From NCBI GenBank assembly GCA_027257055.1, contig JAPVLO010000232.1, forward strand, positions 992,001 through 1,056,000: a DNA stretch of 64,000 bases. The letters run 5' to 3'. Numbering within the stretch: the first letter of the stretch is position 1; each line of letters opens with the position of its first letter. The notes beneath the pieces were generated by a model, which was not told where the DNA came from, made no database searches, and saw only the letters and a program-made list of their open reading frames with translations. The position numbers were made by a program, and so were the translations under genes. Below are positions 1 through 16,742 of the stretch, piece by piece. The stretch comes from Cephalopachus bancanus. Its lineage: Eukaryota; Chordata; Mammalia; Primates; Tarsiidae.

Positions 1-77
1 TGCAGTGAGCTGTGATCTTGTTACTGCACACCAGCATGGGTGAGAGAGTGAGATCCTGACTCAAAAAAAAAAAAAAA
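1..77 (+). mobile_element. Alu 3' end, cut by window edge
   Basis: The Alu right-arm end (TGCAGTGAGCTGTGATC ... GAGTGAGATCCTGACTC) followed by a 15-base A tail. Confidence 0.85.
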
Positions 78-279
78 TTCAGCATCAGGGATGACTGACT
101 ATCTTGCCAGTTCCCACCTCCCACCTCACCACCTGATTCAAGCTCTGCCTCGGCGTAGAGTCCCAGCTCTGCCTTCCTGTCCTAGGAGTCCACACACTCG
201 TGGGGGCACTTGGAAGCACTGGGGGTACGCTGCTGGAACTTGCCCTCAGAGATCTGGGGGAAACGCTTTCTTCACCTAC

Positions 280-5409
<5,130 letters not shown>

Positions 5410-6109
5410 GCTTTTCATGGCTATTTGGCCAACCCGAGACAGATTTTCACCCAAGGACAGATTCAGAGTCTCTGTATAGTTCGCGTTCTGCGGGGTTTCC
5501 ATTTAATCCAAGTCTTCTTTCCTTAGCACACACTGAGTGTCCAGTCCCATTCTGGATCCTGTATGGGAACAAGAGAAGACTGCTAGTTGTTATTGTGGAT
5601 GTGGAAAATACACAGGACATGGCAATCCTTACCCTCAAGAAATTAAGTTTAAAAATGGAAGAAGGAGGGAGAAAGTGATTATTCAGTGTAAAACAAGAAT
5701 GACAAATATATAACTAAAATATCAGGTAAGTCACTTCATCTCTTGGGGTCTCAAATTCCTCATCTGCAAAATGGAGAGCATTACCCAAATGATTTAAAGG
5801 TGACATTCTAACTCTATGACAGTGATGAGGACCTGAAATAAAATTAATTCACACACGTCAGCAGTGGGAGAAAGCTGGAGGGGCAGCCATCTTTTATATC
5901 TCCTCTCAATACAACCATGCTCATCCACAGGCTGGGTCTGAGAAATTGGGAAAGTGTGTGTATATACTGGGGGGAGGGAAGTCGCTAGACTTTTTAAAAT
6001 AGACAATTAGACATGGAAGACACAAGATACTCTTGACAGGTCAGTAAGTCAGGAAGATACAAGATACCATTTAGGGGTCAGTAAGTCTTGGGGAAGATGT
6101 ATCCTACAA

Positions 6110-6430
6110 CAGGGTCCCCAGCCCCTGGGCCTGACCTGTAGGAACCGGGCCGCACAGCCGGAGGTGAGCAGCGGGCAAGCAGAGCTCCATCTGCTGTCAC
6201 ATCAGTAGCAGCATTAGATTCTCACAGGAGGTGAGCCCTTTTGTGAACTGTGCATGCGAGGGACCTAGGTTGCGTGCTCCTTATGAGAGTCTAATGCCTG
6301 ATGATCTGAGTTGGAGCTGAGGTGGTAATTAACAGTGAGGTTTGACTGGACACCCCCTCCCCACCACCACTGTGGAAATACTGTCTTTCATGAAAGTGGT
6401 CTCTGACGCCAAAAAGGTTGGGAACCACTG
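6110..6430 (+). mobile_element. hAT-Charlie MITE (MER1-like), copy 1
   Basis: Terminal inverted repeats CAGGGTCCCCAGCCCC and GGTTGGGAACCACTG, flanked by an 8-base duplication TCCTACAA / TCCTAAAG. The interior GGAACCGGGCCGCACAGC and CTAATGCCTGATGATCTGAG are typical of this family. It is non-coding. Confidence 0.88.
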
Positions 6431-7200
6431 TCCTAAAGGATATGGGGCTTGAGCCAGGCCTTGCAGGATGGCGTGTGAAGTGGTCTAACTGGAAGGTTAT
6501 TTGTAGTTATTGCTAAGTAGTAAGAAATAAAAGCAGGTGGGTTGGATGGTATCATAGTATGTGAGCCTTGGCAATTGAGTAGAACTTTGAAAAGACCCAT
6601 CATCCCAAGCTCCTGTGAAGCCCATGGGTTTAGGGAAAGGTCTGTGTTGGTGTTGACATTGTTGGTAGGTGACTGTTTAGGGTTTGTGTCTAGAGTTTAT
6701 GACTAGCATAAGGTAAACCCTGAAAATTTCCTTCCAGAGAAACAGACTAACAAGCTGTTCATCCTTTTCTCAACTTTAAGTTTTTCTGGGATCATATGTC
6801 TAGTTCATTTATATATTAAAACTAAAATTAAAATGAGCCAGCAAATTGAGAAATCCAAGTCTTGTGCAGCTAGTCCACAGCCCAGGCAAATAAACAAAAA
6901 CAGAACAAAACCACACAAACACAGAACTACATTCAAAATAAAAATGGTAAAACCTGGTGTACACTACCTTTAAGCACATTAGGAAGTTATAATTTGGTAA
7001 AGAAGGCAACATTACTTGGCATGGAAACTTTCCATTTTGAAAATACCTTAATTATTCTTTTTTGGATTCTGGAGGAGACAAAGGGAATTTGTGATGAACA
7101 GGCAATCTAGAATACTGTGGTATTCTATGTTAGAGACAGAGAATGAAAAGGACAAAGATACTTAAACAAAATCTGCTATAGTCTCCAATTTATTTTTCTA

Positions 7201-7202
7201 GG

Positions 7203-7262
<60 letters not shown>
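7201..7262. repeat. (AC)n microsatellite
   Basis: About 28 uninterrupted CA units. Confidence 0.97.
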
Positions 7263-8030
7263 GCTGACCTGTTCACCACCTCTTCATCAACCTCTACCTT
7301 AGTCAATGTTTTCACCCCATTCCTTAAGCACAGTGACCACTTCTTTCTTAAGCCCCGAACTTAAAAAACTCTCCTCAGTCTCTTTGACCATTTGCATCTT
7401 CTTTCTTTCAGTTACTATACTCAGGTCATTCCTCTAAAGAGACAGCTTTTCAGGTTAATCCAACCTCAAACTGTGGCCTGCAGGCACTGGTTTCTGTGTG
7501 TGTAATTACAGAGTATCTTGTAGTTCTAATTGTACTTTTGCCTCCTAGGGAATAAAGTCCTTAAGTGAAAATGTGAATTTTATGCATATTTGTGCACCAC
7601 CCTCCAACAGTGCTTTGAATTTGTTTATTTCAATGTATTTGCTAAACATTTATGACATGTTAGACACCGCCATTGTAGGTGACATGAACAAAACATAAGT
7701 CAAATGTAATCCTTGGCCTTCAGGCTCTCAGAATTTAGCCAGGAAGAGAGATAAGGAAATGGTTGATTGCCATAGAGTAGGACACTTGCATTAGAGGTAA
7801 ATTCAGGGTGCCATAGCAGCAAAGAGCCGCCGGGCTAAACATAGACTGAGAAGAGCCTGGGAGAGATTGAAAATGAACTAACACCCAAACTGAGCCTAGA
7901 AAGGCAAGTGTGAGTTAACCAGGTGTTGAAAAGAGGAAATGGACATTTGAGAAAGAGGGAAAAGACCAGGAGAAAACCGGAGAAGAAAACAAACTACAGC
8001 TAGTTCAGGGGAATTGAAAATACTGCATCA

Positions 8031-8316
8031 GGCTGGGTGCAGTGGCTCTCGTCTATAATCCCAGCACTTTGGGAGGTGGAGGTGAGAGGATTCCCTGAGC
8101 TCAGGGGTTCAAGACCAGTCTCAGCAACATGGCGAGACTCATTTCTACAATAAGTTAAAAAAAAAAAAAAGTAGTCAGATGTGGTGGCACCCGTCTATAG
8201 TTCCAGCTACTTGGAAGACTGAGGTGGAAGGATCTCCTGAGCCCAGCAGGTTGAGGCTGCGGTGACTGTGAGCATGCCACTACACTCCAGTCTGGGTGAC
8301 AGAGTGGGACTCTGAC
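8031..8316 (+). mobile_element. Alu, intermediate type, with expanded purine tail
   Basis: A complete dimer ending GAGTGGGACTCTGAC. Its tail appears to have expanded into the purine tract at 8,317-8,529. Confidence 0.92.
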
Positions 8317-8375
<59 letters not shown>

Positions 8376-8529
8376 AAGAAAGAAAGAAGAAAGAGAGAGA
8401 GAGAGAGAAGAAAGAAAGAAAGAAAGAAGAAAGAAAGAAAGAAGAAAGAGAGAGAGAGAGAGAGAGAAAGAAAAAGAGAGAGAGAGAGAGAGACAGAGAA
8501 AGGAGGAAGGGAGGGAGGGAGGAAGAAAA
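8317..8529. repeat. homopurine GAAA/GA microsatellite tract
   Basis: 177 uninterrupted purines (8,317-8,493), a single C at 8,494, then 35 more purines. The motif changes from GAAA to GA to GGGA. Both strands show false long reading frames here. Confidence 0.95.
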
Positions 8530-8544
8530 TACTGTATCAAAATC

Positions 8545-8790
8545 TCAAGTGCCTGTGCCATAAGAGATAAGATAGACAAGTGAGACCTCATCAAACTGAC
8601 AAACTTCTGCAAAGCCAAAGAAACCATTAAGAGAGCGAGAAGAAAGCTCACAGACTGGGAAAAAATATTTGCCACCTGTGTATCTGACAAAGACCTAACT
8701 CTAGGATATACAAGGAACTAAAAACGTGCCAAAAAGAATAAAACAAACAGCCCCATTACAAAGTGGACAAAAGATATGAATAGACACCTC
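8545..8790 (+). mobile_element. L1 ORF2 fragment
   Basis: AAGAGATAAGATAGACAAG, GCAAAGCCAAAGAAACCATT and AAAGATATGAATAGACACC match the ORF2 C-terminal part and align with 34,830-35,053 of the full-length L1 in this window. It is truncated at both ends and lies directly after the purine tract. Confidence 0.88.
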
Positions 8791-8874
8791 TCTCTCTCTC
8801 TTTTTTTTTTTTTTAGATGGAATCTCACACCCAGGTAGCAGGTAGGCTGGGACGGTAGGATCCTAGGGGTAGCA

Positions 8875-8890
8875 CAGTGCATTCTGGGAG
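8875..8890 (-). promoter_or_regulatory. ZNF143/STAF-like site upstream of TSGA13
   Basis: The minus strand reads CTCCCAGAATGCACTG, an excellent match to the core of the ZNF143 (SBS) motif, which is typical of promoters. It lies 3.5 kb upstream of the TSGA13 start codon in a short Alu-free stretch and on the gene's strand. A promoter here is an inference. Confidence 0.35.
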
Positions 8891-9291
8891 ACAAGATCGC
8901 TGGGGTAGAAAGCAAAAGGCAAGGGCACAGGGCAGGAAAAACTCTTTGTGGAATCGTTTTTGTCCTCTCTTCCCTTTTCTGTTTATGAAATGGAAACTTC
9001 TGCCATTTTGGAAGTATTGGTATGGAAAGTAAGGGTGGAGAGAAGAATCCATCTTCCTTCCTTCTGCAGTGAAAGGACCATGGCATGAAACACTGCACAG
9101 CGCAGCTCATTCCTTTGGCTCTCCCTGTCTTAAACTGCCTGACAGTAACACACGACGCTTTGCCTTTCTTGGGGACAAGCCCGTTGTTTCCAGTCACTGG
9201 GTGAGTCTCCCCAGCTCAGGGGGATGAACGAGGGAGCTCAATTTAGGTTCAGGCCCCAGCCAATGTCTCAAACCCGCTTCTGGCAAAACAC

Positions 9292-9586
9292 AATTTTTTT
9301 TTTTTTTGAGTTGGAGTCTCACTCCATCACCCAGGCTGGAGTGCTGTGGCACACTCGTGACCATCCCAGCGTTGACCCGCTGGACTCCGGTGATCCTTCC
9401 GCCTCAGCCTTCCAAGTAGCCAGAACTACAGGTGCGCACTACCATGCCTGGCTAACTTTTGATTTATTGTAGAGACAAGGTCTTGCCAAGTTGCCTGGGC
9501 TGGTCTCCAACCTATGGGCTCAGGCAATCCACTCGCCTCGGCCTCCCAAAGTATGGGGATTACAGGCTGAGCTACTGAGCCCGGAC
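9292..9586 (-). mobile_element. Alu, derived type, antisense
   Basis: A complete dimer with GAGTTGGAGTCTCAC, CAAGTTGCCTGGGC and CAGGCTGAGCTACTG. Confidence 0.92.
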
Positions 9587-9670
9587 TAAAACACGAATCT
9601 TTAGAACTTGCCTGACTCTGGCATGTGTTTATGAATTGCTTCAGAGTCTGTATGGGGAAGATGTCAGGTC

Positions 9671-9758
9671 CCAAGGGAGGTCAAGGATGCAATGAACCAT
9701 GAGTTTACCACTGCCCTCCAGCCTGGGTGGCAGAGTGAGACCTTGACTCAAAAATAAA
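9671..9758 (+). mobile_element. Alu 3' fragment
   Basis: Only the last 80 or so bases of a right arm (CACTGCCCTCCAGCCTGGG ... CTTGACTCAAAAATAAA). Confidence 0.8.
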
Positions 9759-10266
9759 GTAAGAAAAGTTATGGAGTTGAAGGGACAAGAGGGAACTGTT
9801 CTCGGGGCCTCTTCTTGGTACCTCATGTCCTCTTATATCCTGGCTACGGTGAATGAGGCAACTGTCGTGTTAATGTTCTGCATTGGTTCAGATGCCAGAG
9901 GACTAGGAAATAAGAGTTTCAGAAAGTTATCTCCTTAGCAAAGCGCCCACGAAAGATTGCCAGGACCAGAGAACTGGGCAGGGAAGTTTGCCTAGCGACC
10001 TGCCCTTTCATCTCCGGGCAGAGAATGGGACCAGTTTATAAACTCATCCATCCCATTGACCAACACCAAGACTCAACACAACTAGCGTTATTCAGAGATG
10101 AATGAATGGAAAATTATCCTCGGAGCTAATGAGTGCTATGAGGAGGAGAATATAGCAGCAGCAAGTCACTTTGGCCTAAGCAGAGAGCTTAGAAACTCTA
10201 CCAGAAATGGAGAAACACAGAGACCACAAAATGTGTTTATAGACCTATCCATTAAAAATATGGGTA

Positions 10267-10570
10267 GGCTGGGCGTGGTAGCTCACACCTGTAATCTCAC
10301 CACTTTGGGAGGCTGAGGCGGGAGGATTGCTTGAGGCCAGGAGTTCAAGATCAGCCTGGACAGCATAGTGTGACCCCAATCTGTACAAAAAAGTAAAAAA
10401 TTAGCCAGGCGTGGTGGTGCATACCAGTAGTCCCAGCTATGTGGGAGGTTGCGGTGGACGCATCACTTGAGCCCTGGAGCTCAAGGCTGCAATGAGGTTT
10501 GATTGCACCACTCACTGCACTCCAGCCTGTGCAGCAGAGTGAGACCTTGTCTCTAAAAAGAAATAAAAAG
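10267..10570 (+). mobile_element. Alu, J-like
   Basis: A complete dimer (GGCTGGGCGTGGTAGCTCAC ... GAGACCTTGTCTC) with a short A-rich tail. Confidence 0.92.
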
Positions 10571-10952
10571 GAGGAAATCTACTTACAAGAGAGAGTGGAG
10601 GCTGTCTCTCCACGCAGTATTTCCATTCAATTTAGCACGGGAATACCAGGGATTTGGGGACCAAAGGAGAACTAAAAAGGGGAAAAATCAAGTTTTAAAT
10701 ATACAAGAAGTACAGCAAGGAACAGAAGTGGTCTCAGGAAAGTCCTTGGGACTGGAGATGCCCCATAGGGCAAATTCCTAAGCACCTCAGATATGGCAGG
10801 ATGACACCGGAGGAGCAGTGGGTGTGTTTTCCATACGTGATGCCTCCTCCTTCTCCCCCCAACCCCTTATGTGGGACATTCCCTCGTCTGCTTAGAGCCT
10901 TTCCCCTGATCTGGCATAATGGAACCAGGGAAGGAAGTCACAGAGTCTTAAC

Positions 10953-11197
10953 TTGTTGTTGTTGTTGTTGTGAGTTAGGGTCTCACTCTTTGCCCAGGCT
11001 GGAGTGCAGTGGCACAATCCCGGCTCACGGCAACCTCAACCTCCTGGGCTCAAGTTACCATGCCCGGCTCATTTTGGGGGGTATTTTTTGTAGTGATGAG
11101 GGAAGACATCTCAATCATTCCTATTTTAGCCTAGGCTGGTTTCAAACTCCTGGGCTCAAGCGATTCTCCTGCCTTGGCTTCCTATGGTACCTGGCTG
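10953..11197 (-). mobile_element. Alu, J-like, antisense, with (TTG)n head
   Basis: The tail has become TTGTTGTTGTTGTTG. Arms are shortened and the left-arm end is degraded. Confidence 0.85.
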
Positions 11198-11692
11198 CAA
11201 ATTCTTAGCTTTTCAAGTTCAAGCATCAAGGATTCAACTGTAAGACAGACTGATTTCGGAAATAGATATGACTAAGTCAGACGCCCCGTCTAACAAAAAA
11301 GGCCACGTGTTTATGTTACCGGTTTCTACCCTGACAGGGGAGACACAGTGTCACTACTGAGTCACAAGTGTCATAGTTGAGTCTACCAACAAAAGGTGGA
11401 TTCCAGGGAACTAGCAGTAATTTATGGGCATCTTGAAGTTTCTTCCCCCAGCCTGTTTACTTTTTAAGCTTTCTTGGTCCTTCCAGTTCCTCCAAATGAC
11501 CCCAGGCCTTGTAGGGCGTGACAGTCAGTGAAGGCAATGTGCAATCGTACCGAATCACACCCATATGTATCTTCCCACACATTCATCCTTACATCAAACC
11601 ATACGTTCAGTTGTAATACCAGCACAGCATTCGTAGAGTGAGGGTGAGGGGGGTTGCGGGCACTCTATAGAAAGTCTCTTTATTTTCACTTT

Positions 11693-11941
11693 CTTTTTCT
11701 TTTTTTGAGTTGGGAGTCTCACTCTGTCATCCAGGCTGGAGTGCAGTGGCACGATCATAGTCACTGCAGCCTCAACCTGCTGGGCTCGGGTAATCCTTCC
11801 GCCTCAGCCTTCCAATGAGCTGGAACTACAGGCGTGCGCTATTACACCCAGCTGTTTTTTATTTCCTGGGCTCAGGCAGTCCTCTTGTTTCTGCCTCCCA
11901 AATTTTGCTGGGATGACAAGCATGAGCCACAGCACCTGGCT
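11693..11941 (-). mobile_element. Alu, intermediate type, antisense, internally deleted
   Basis: GAGTTGGGAGTCTCACTCTG through GAGCCACAGCACCTGGC, with part of the left arm missing. Confidence 0.88.
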
Positions 11942-12544
11942 GTATTCTCACTTTCCCATCTCTCTCAAGAAGGAAATTCATACCAATAGTTGGGTTCTTC
12001 CTCCCTCCCCCCAGAGATGAGCTTTGCTGAGGGGCTTCTTCTGTTCCTTGTGTGTGTGTGGGGGGGGTCTCTATTCTCTAGGAGTCCACATAGATGGGTG
12101 TGGATTGCTGCTCTGTTCCAGCTCTGGTCCTTTCTTCTCTGTGTTCTCCTTGCCTGCACGTGTCAAGCCAATCCCGAGATTTGGGTTTGAGTTCAGATGG
12201 AGTGCCTCTTCGCAGGGAGCCTCCTGTGCCCGTGAGTCACCTATTGTCACTGGGCTTCAAGGCCCACATTCTCATCTTCACTCCGAGGTGCCATACTCCC
12301 CTGCCAATGGACTTCCTGTTAGCTTCTGCCAAAAAGAGGCACCAGCAGGAGATGTGGAGGGGATAGAAGGAAGGACAAGGTCTCTCTGGTTTTCCCATTC
12401 TTGTCAGCATCTCGCTGGCAAAAGCAGTTGGCCCGTCTGTGGATTTTCTCATTATTGGAGGTATTGATACATGATCTTTGTGGTCAGTTTATTTTTTATC
12501 CTTCTGCTCAGCAAGGGCTGCAGGTCAGGACCTTGAACTATAAA

Positions 12545-12700
12545 AGTCTCATATCAATTTGTTCATTCATTGAACAAATATTTATTGAACACCTATTATG
12601 TGCCAGGCCTCATGAATAATCCAAGGATCTACCAGAAAACAAAACAGACAAAAGGCCCTGATTTCTTGGAGCTAAAATGCTGGTGGGGGCTACACATAAT
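12545..12700 (-). mobile_element. antisense L2 3' end
   Basis: TTCATTCATTGAACAAATAT, TATTGAACACCTATTATGTG and AAACAAAACAGACAAAAGGC are the complement of the L2 3' terminus. Confidence 0.7.
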
Positions 12701-12761
12701 TGTAGGTAATGCCTGTGCTTAGATGTTTAATAGGTATCGCAGACTTGATAGGCTTCAAATA

Positions 12762-13048
12762 ATTTTTTTTGAGTTGGGATCTCACTCTGTTGCTCAGGCT
12801 GGAGTACAGTGGCATGATCATGGCTCATCGCAACCTTGATCTCCTGGGCACAGGCAATCCTCCCTCCTCAGCCCAAGTGGCAGCGACTACAGGTGTGTAC
12901 CACCATACCTGGCTAATTTTTCTTTCTTTTGTAGAGATGAGGTCTCACTATGTTGCCCAGGCTGGTCTCAAACTCCTGGGCTCAAGCAATTCTCCCACCT
13001 TGGCCTTCTAAAGCGCTGGATTACAGGCATGAACCATCATACCTGGCC
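12762..13048 (-). mobile_element. Alu, J-like, antisense
   Basis: A complete dimer ending GAACCATCATACCTGGCC. Confidence 0.9.
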
Positions 13049-13056
13049 AACAGATC

Positions 13057-13345
13057 TTTTTTTTTTTTGAGTTGGAGTCTCACTCTGTCACCCAGACTGG
13101 AGTGCAGTGTCCCCTCCTGGCCACTGCAGCCTCGACCTGCTGGGCTCCGGTGATCCTTCCACCTCAGCCTTCCAGTAGCTGGAACTACAGGCGTACACTA
13201 CCACGCCCGGCTAATTTTTTTTGGATTTATTGTAGAGATGAGGTCTCACCAAGTTGCCAGGCGGGTCTCGAACCCACGGGTTCAGGCAATCCACTCACCT
13301 CAGCCTCCCAAAGCGCGGGATTACATGCTGAGCCACCAGCCCGGC
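13057..13345 (-). mobile_element. Alu, derived type, antisense
   Basis: A young-looking copy with GGCCACTGCAGCCTCGACC, TTTGGATTTATTGTAGAG, CCAAGTTGCC and CTGAGCCACCAGCCCGGC. Confidence 0.93.
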
Positions 13346-13399
13346 TCAGAAGATCTTTTTAAAACTAAAAACAAATCAGAAAATTTTCTTGTTTTGAAT

Positions 13400-14185
13400 C
13401 AGTTAATCCTTTCCACTTATGTTTGGAATAAAATGAAACCCCTTACCATGCAATGCAAGGCTGGTGTGATCCTCCCTGCCCTTTCCTGGCTTTGTCTCTG
13501 GCCAATCTTCCCATCATGTCCTGCTATCTTGGACTTCTTCCTCTTCCTTGGACACTGCTGCCCTCTTCAGAGTTCCCATAAGCTGTATTCTCAAGAACTT
13601 CCTCACTTGACTCATGTTTCTGCTCCCACATCCCTTCATCGGAAAGGACTTCCTTCACCGTTCCATCTAGCTGCTCTCTCCCAGCCAAGAGCTATCTCTC
13701 TCTTATATTTTATTATTTCTCAAAGTCCTTAGATGATTTTATATATTTGTTCCTTTCTTCCATATTCTTTTGAGTCAGTATCTTACTCTGTCACCCAGCC
13801 TGGACTGCAGTGGCACAGTCACAGCTCATCACAGCCTCAACCTCCTGGTCTCAGATGATACTTCCACCTCAGTCTCCCAAGTAGCTGGGACTACAGGCAT
13901 GTGCCATCATGCCCAACTAATTTTTTGATTTTTGTAGAGATGAGGCCTTGCTGTGTTGCCTCAGCTGGCCCCAAACTCTTGAGTTCAAGAAGTCATCCTG
14001 GGATTACAAATGTGAGCCACCATGCCTGGCTGTATTTGTTCATTTATTATCCATCTCCTTCATGAGAATGTACATTCTAAAGTGGCAAGGACTTTGATTC
14101 ACTACTATGTCCCCAGTGCCTGGAGCAGTAGTACTTGGCACATGGCAGACATTCAGCAAATACTTGTTGATCGAATAGTGACTGA
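13400..14185 (+). mobile_element. L2 3' end, split by an Alu
   Basis: 13,400-13,764 and 14,031-14,185 form an L2 3' region ending ATGTCCCCAGTGCCTGGAGC ... GGCACATGGCAGACATTCAGC ... ACTTGTTGATCGAATAG, interrupted by an AluJ-like element. Confidence 0.75.
13765..14030 (-). mobile_element. Alu, J-like, antisense, inside L2
   Basis: A dimer with a small left-arm deletion; it splits an L2 3' end. Confidence 0.9.
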
Positions 14186-14208
14186 AAACTCAACTTAAAA
14201 GTTCCATG

Positions 14209-14527
14209 TCTGGGTGTGGTGGCTCACACCTAAAATCCCAGCACTTTGTGAGGTTTGAGGTGAGAGGATTGCCTGAGCCAGGGGTTTGAGACCATCCTGG
14301 ACAACTTGGTGAGACCTCCTCTCTACAATACAACAAAAAACTAACTGGGTGTGGTGGTACATGCCTGTAGTTACAGCTACTTGGAAGGCTGAGGTGGAAG
14401 GATCACCTGAGCCCAGCAGGTTGAGGCTACAGTGGTCGTGAGCATGCCACTGCACTCCTGCCTGGGTGACAGAGTAAGACTCCAACTCAAAAAACAGAAA
14501 AAGAAAAACAAAAACAAAAACAAGACA
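14209..14527 (+). mobile_element. Alu, intermediate type
   Basis: A complete dimer with an A-rich tail. The target duplication (AAAAGTTCCATGT / AAAATTTCCATGT) is visible on both sides. Confidence 0.92.
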
Positions 14528-14553
14528 CAAAAATTTCCATGTATACTGTGTGA

Positions 14554-14651
14554 GATTTTCAGTTTTGATTTATTTGTACTAGGCATTGTTGGTGGCTAAT
14601 ACTAACAAATCCCACATTTTCTTTCCTTTTACTCTGTTCTGAAAGAAGAAA
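14554..14651. repeat. 97-bp direct duplication, unit 1
   Basis: It shares CAGTTTTGATTTA, TAATACTAACAAATCCCACA, TTTTCTTTC and CTGTTCTGAAAGAAGAAA with unit 2, about 1.38 kb away in the same orientation. It belongs to no repeat family I recognise. Confidence 0.85.
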
Positions 14652-15591
14652 TACTAAATCCAAAGAAAAATCGGGTGGTACAAATATCAAGGGATTTTTA
14701 GGGCTTAATCCCAGCCCGAGTGCAGTATTTCCCTACCTACCCACTCTCTGCTCTGCTTGCTTATTGAGGCCCTGGCATGTCCATTAGTGATGAACCAATT
14801 ACATTTGTGACTATATAACAATACAGCAATGGCTAGACAAAGATGAAGAGGCCTCTTCTTCCAAGAAGGTTGAAGAAATGGCATCGCAGAGGCCAAAACA
14901 TCACTATGGGAAGCCCACATCTACCATACCTTTGTTTATGGAGTCAGGTTCATTAGCAGTGGGAAGATTTTGATCAATCGACTGGATATTTCAAATGAAC
15001 ACAAAACTATGACTTGAGAATGTTAGCTTTAGAAATGACAGAAAGCAAACTAGGAATGTATTATCAGCAAAAGGATGCAGAGAGACTGATACCTGGGGGA
15101 TGACACAAAATCTGAAATTTTTAAGCTAGTCACCAAAGAGAAGATGATGGTCATCACTTTGATTTTATATCTGGACCTAACTGCTGTTACATTTGGAGAC
15201 TAGGCTTGGAAAGGATTGGTAAGATTTGTTATTTATCATACTGGGTCTGGGAAAATGCCTGGATCCCAAAGGGATTTAATAGAAGAGGAAAGAAATAATA
15301 ATATTAGGGAGCAGTTTGGATTTACACCCCAAGAGGGAACCTAGGTCCAGGAAATAATTGAAAGTCGCCCCCTGATGGTGACAGATGGAAAGGCCTTAAT
15401 AAGAACAATGTGGGGGACATTCCTTGGATAATAGGAATGGTTACAGAAAACTGAGACAGGTTTAAGGGAAGAAGTTCAGAAAAGTGATCAGAGGATACAT
15501 TAGGCATTCTTTTGTGGATTTCAAGGTGACATGGTTTTTGTCATGGAAAAGCATAACGAGCACACGCCATGAGGTCCTGTGGGGGTGAGGA
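14652..15591. other. unannotated, AT-rich, no recognised element
   Basis: No Alu, no long frame with a recognisable domain, and no splice-bounded exon that I could match. Confidence 0.4.
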
Positions 15592-15599
15592 CTCCAAAA

Positions 15600-15874
15600 C
15601 AGGGGTCCCCAATCCCCAGGCCACCGACCGATCTGTGGCCTGTTAGGGACTGGGCCACATAGCAGGAGGTGAGCAAGTGGAGCTTTCTCTTCTGTCAGAT
15701 CAGCTGGGGCATTAGATTGTCTCAAAGCGTGAACCTTATTGTGGACTGTGCATGGGAGGGATCTAGGTTGTACACTCCTTATGATCTAGTGCCTGATGAT
15801 CCTTCCACCTCCCCATCCACGGAAAAATTGTCTTTCATGAAACCAGTCTCTGATGACCAGTCTGGGGACTGCTG
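15600..15874 (+). mobile_element. hAT-Charlie MITE (MER1-like), copy 2
   Basis: Same family as the 6.1-kb copy: CAGGGGTCCCCAATCCCC at the left, GTCTGGGGACTGCTG at the right, and a shared interior (GGCCTGTTAGGGACTGGGCC, GTGCCTGATGATCC). The eight-base target duplication is degraded. Confidence 0.88.
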
Positions 15875-15931
15875 CCCTAAAGAATGAAATCCACCAAACA
15901 GGGCCAGACAGTAACACACCAGAATAGGTCT

Positions 15932-16028
15932 GTTTTCAGTTTTGATTTACTAGTACTAGGCATTTTTGGTGCCTAATACTAACAAATCCCACATTTTCTT
16001 TCTTTTTAGTCTGTTCTGAAAGAAGAAA
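15932..16028. repeat. 97-bp direct duplication, unit 2
   Basis: Homologous to 14,554-14,651 with scattered substitutions; homology ends sharply on both sides. Confidence 0.85.
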
Positions 16029-16257
16029 GGGCTTCACAGGCCAACTCTGATCTAGTTCTGCCTCTTCTTCACCTGAAATAAATTTTTGTAAAAATGGCAT
16101 GTTGACATTTTTAAGGTAATTTCTAAAAGAATGTGTAAATATATAGAAAATGCAAAAATAAATTTAAATAAATCAATAATTACAATAAACATAAATGGAT
16201 TAAGCTCACCTATGAGAAAGACATTCTTAGGTTGGATTTTAAAAAATCCAGCCATCA

Positions 16258-16558
16258 GCTGGGCTCAGTGGTTCAGCCTGTAATCCCATGCTTTGGGAGG
16301 CTGAGGTGAGTGGATTGCCTGAGCCCGGGGGTTTGAGAGCCATCTGGGCAATTTGGTGAGACCTTGTATCTACAATAAATATAAAAAAATTAGCCGGGCG
16401 TGGTAGCGCACGCCTATAGATCCAGCTACCTGGAAGGCTGAGGCGGAAGGATCTCTGGAGCCCAGCGGGTCGAGGCTGCGGTGGCCGGGAGCGGCCGCTG
16501 CACTCCAGTCTGGGCGACAAAGTGAGACTCCAACTCAAAAAAATAAAAATAAAAATAT
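16258..16558 (+). mobile_element. Alu, derived type
   Basis: GTTCAGCCTGTAATCC, GGGCAATTTGGTGAGACC, CTACAATAAATATAAAA, CCAACTCAAAAAAATAAAA. The target duplication AAAAATCCAGCCAT flanks it. Confidence 0.93.
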
Positions 16559-16591
16559 AGAAAAGTAAAAAAAAAAAAAAATCCAGCCATA

Positions 16592-16742
16592 AGTCAAGCG
16601 TGGTGGCACACGCCTGTAATCCCAGAAATTTGGGAAGCCAAGGTCGAAGGATTGCTTGAAGTCAGGAGTTCAGGACCAGTCTGGGCAACATAGTGAGACC
16701 TTGTCTATACACAAAAATACATACATACCTATATACATACAT
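16592..16742 (+). mobile_element. Alu left monomer (FLAM-like)
   Basis: A single left-arm monomer (GCGTGGTGGCACACGCCTG to GACCTTGTCTATAC) followed by a CATA-rich tail. Confidence 0.85.

Larger units (their letters stand above)
5410..8030. other. TSGA13 upstream flank, mostly unique
   Basis: It holds the Charlie MITE at 6,110-6,430 and the (AC)n tract at 7,201-7,262. Non-coding TSGA13 5' exons may lie here, but I cannot identify them. No other gene is seen. Confidence 0.5.

Noticed and set aside
8280..8690. 136-codon Ser/Leu-rich frame and its Arg/Glu/Lys-rich antisense partner
   Set aside because: Translation of the purine microsatellite and an Alu end, not a gene.
12024..12467. 147-codon plus-strand frame
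   Set aside because: Low-complexity start over a G run, overlapping competing frames on both strands; no family recognised.
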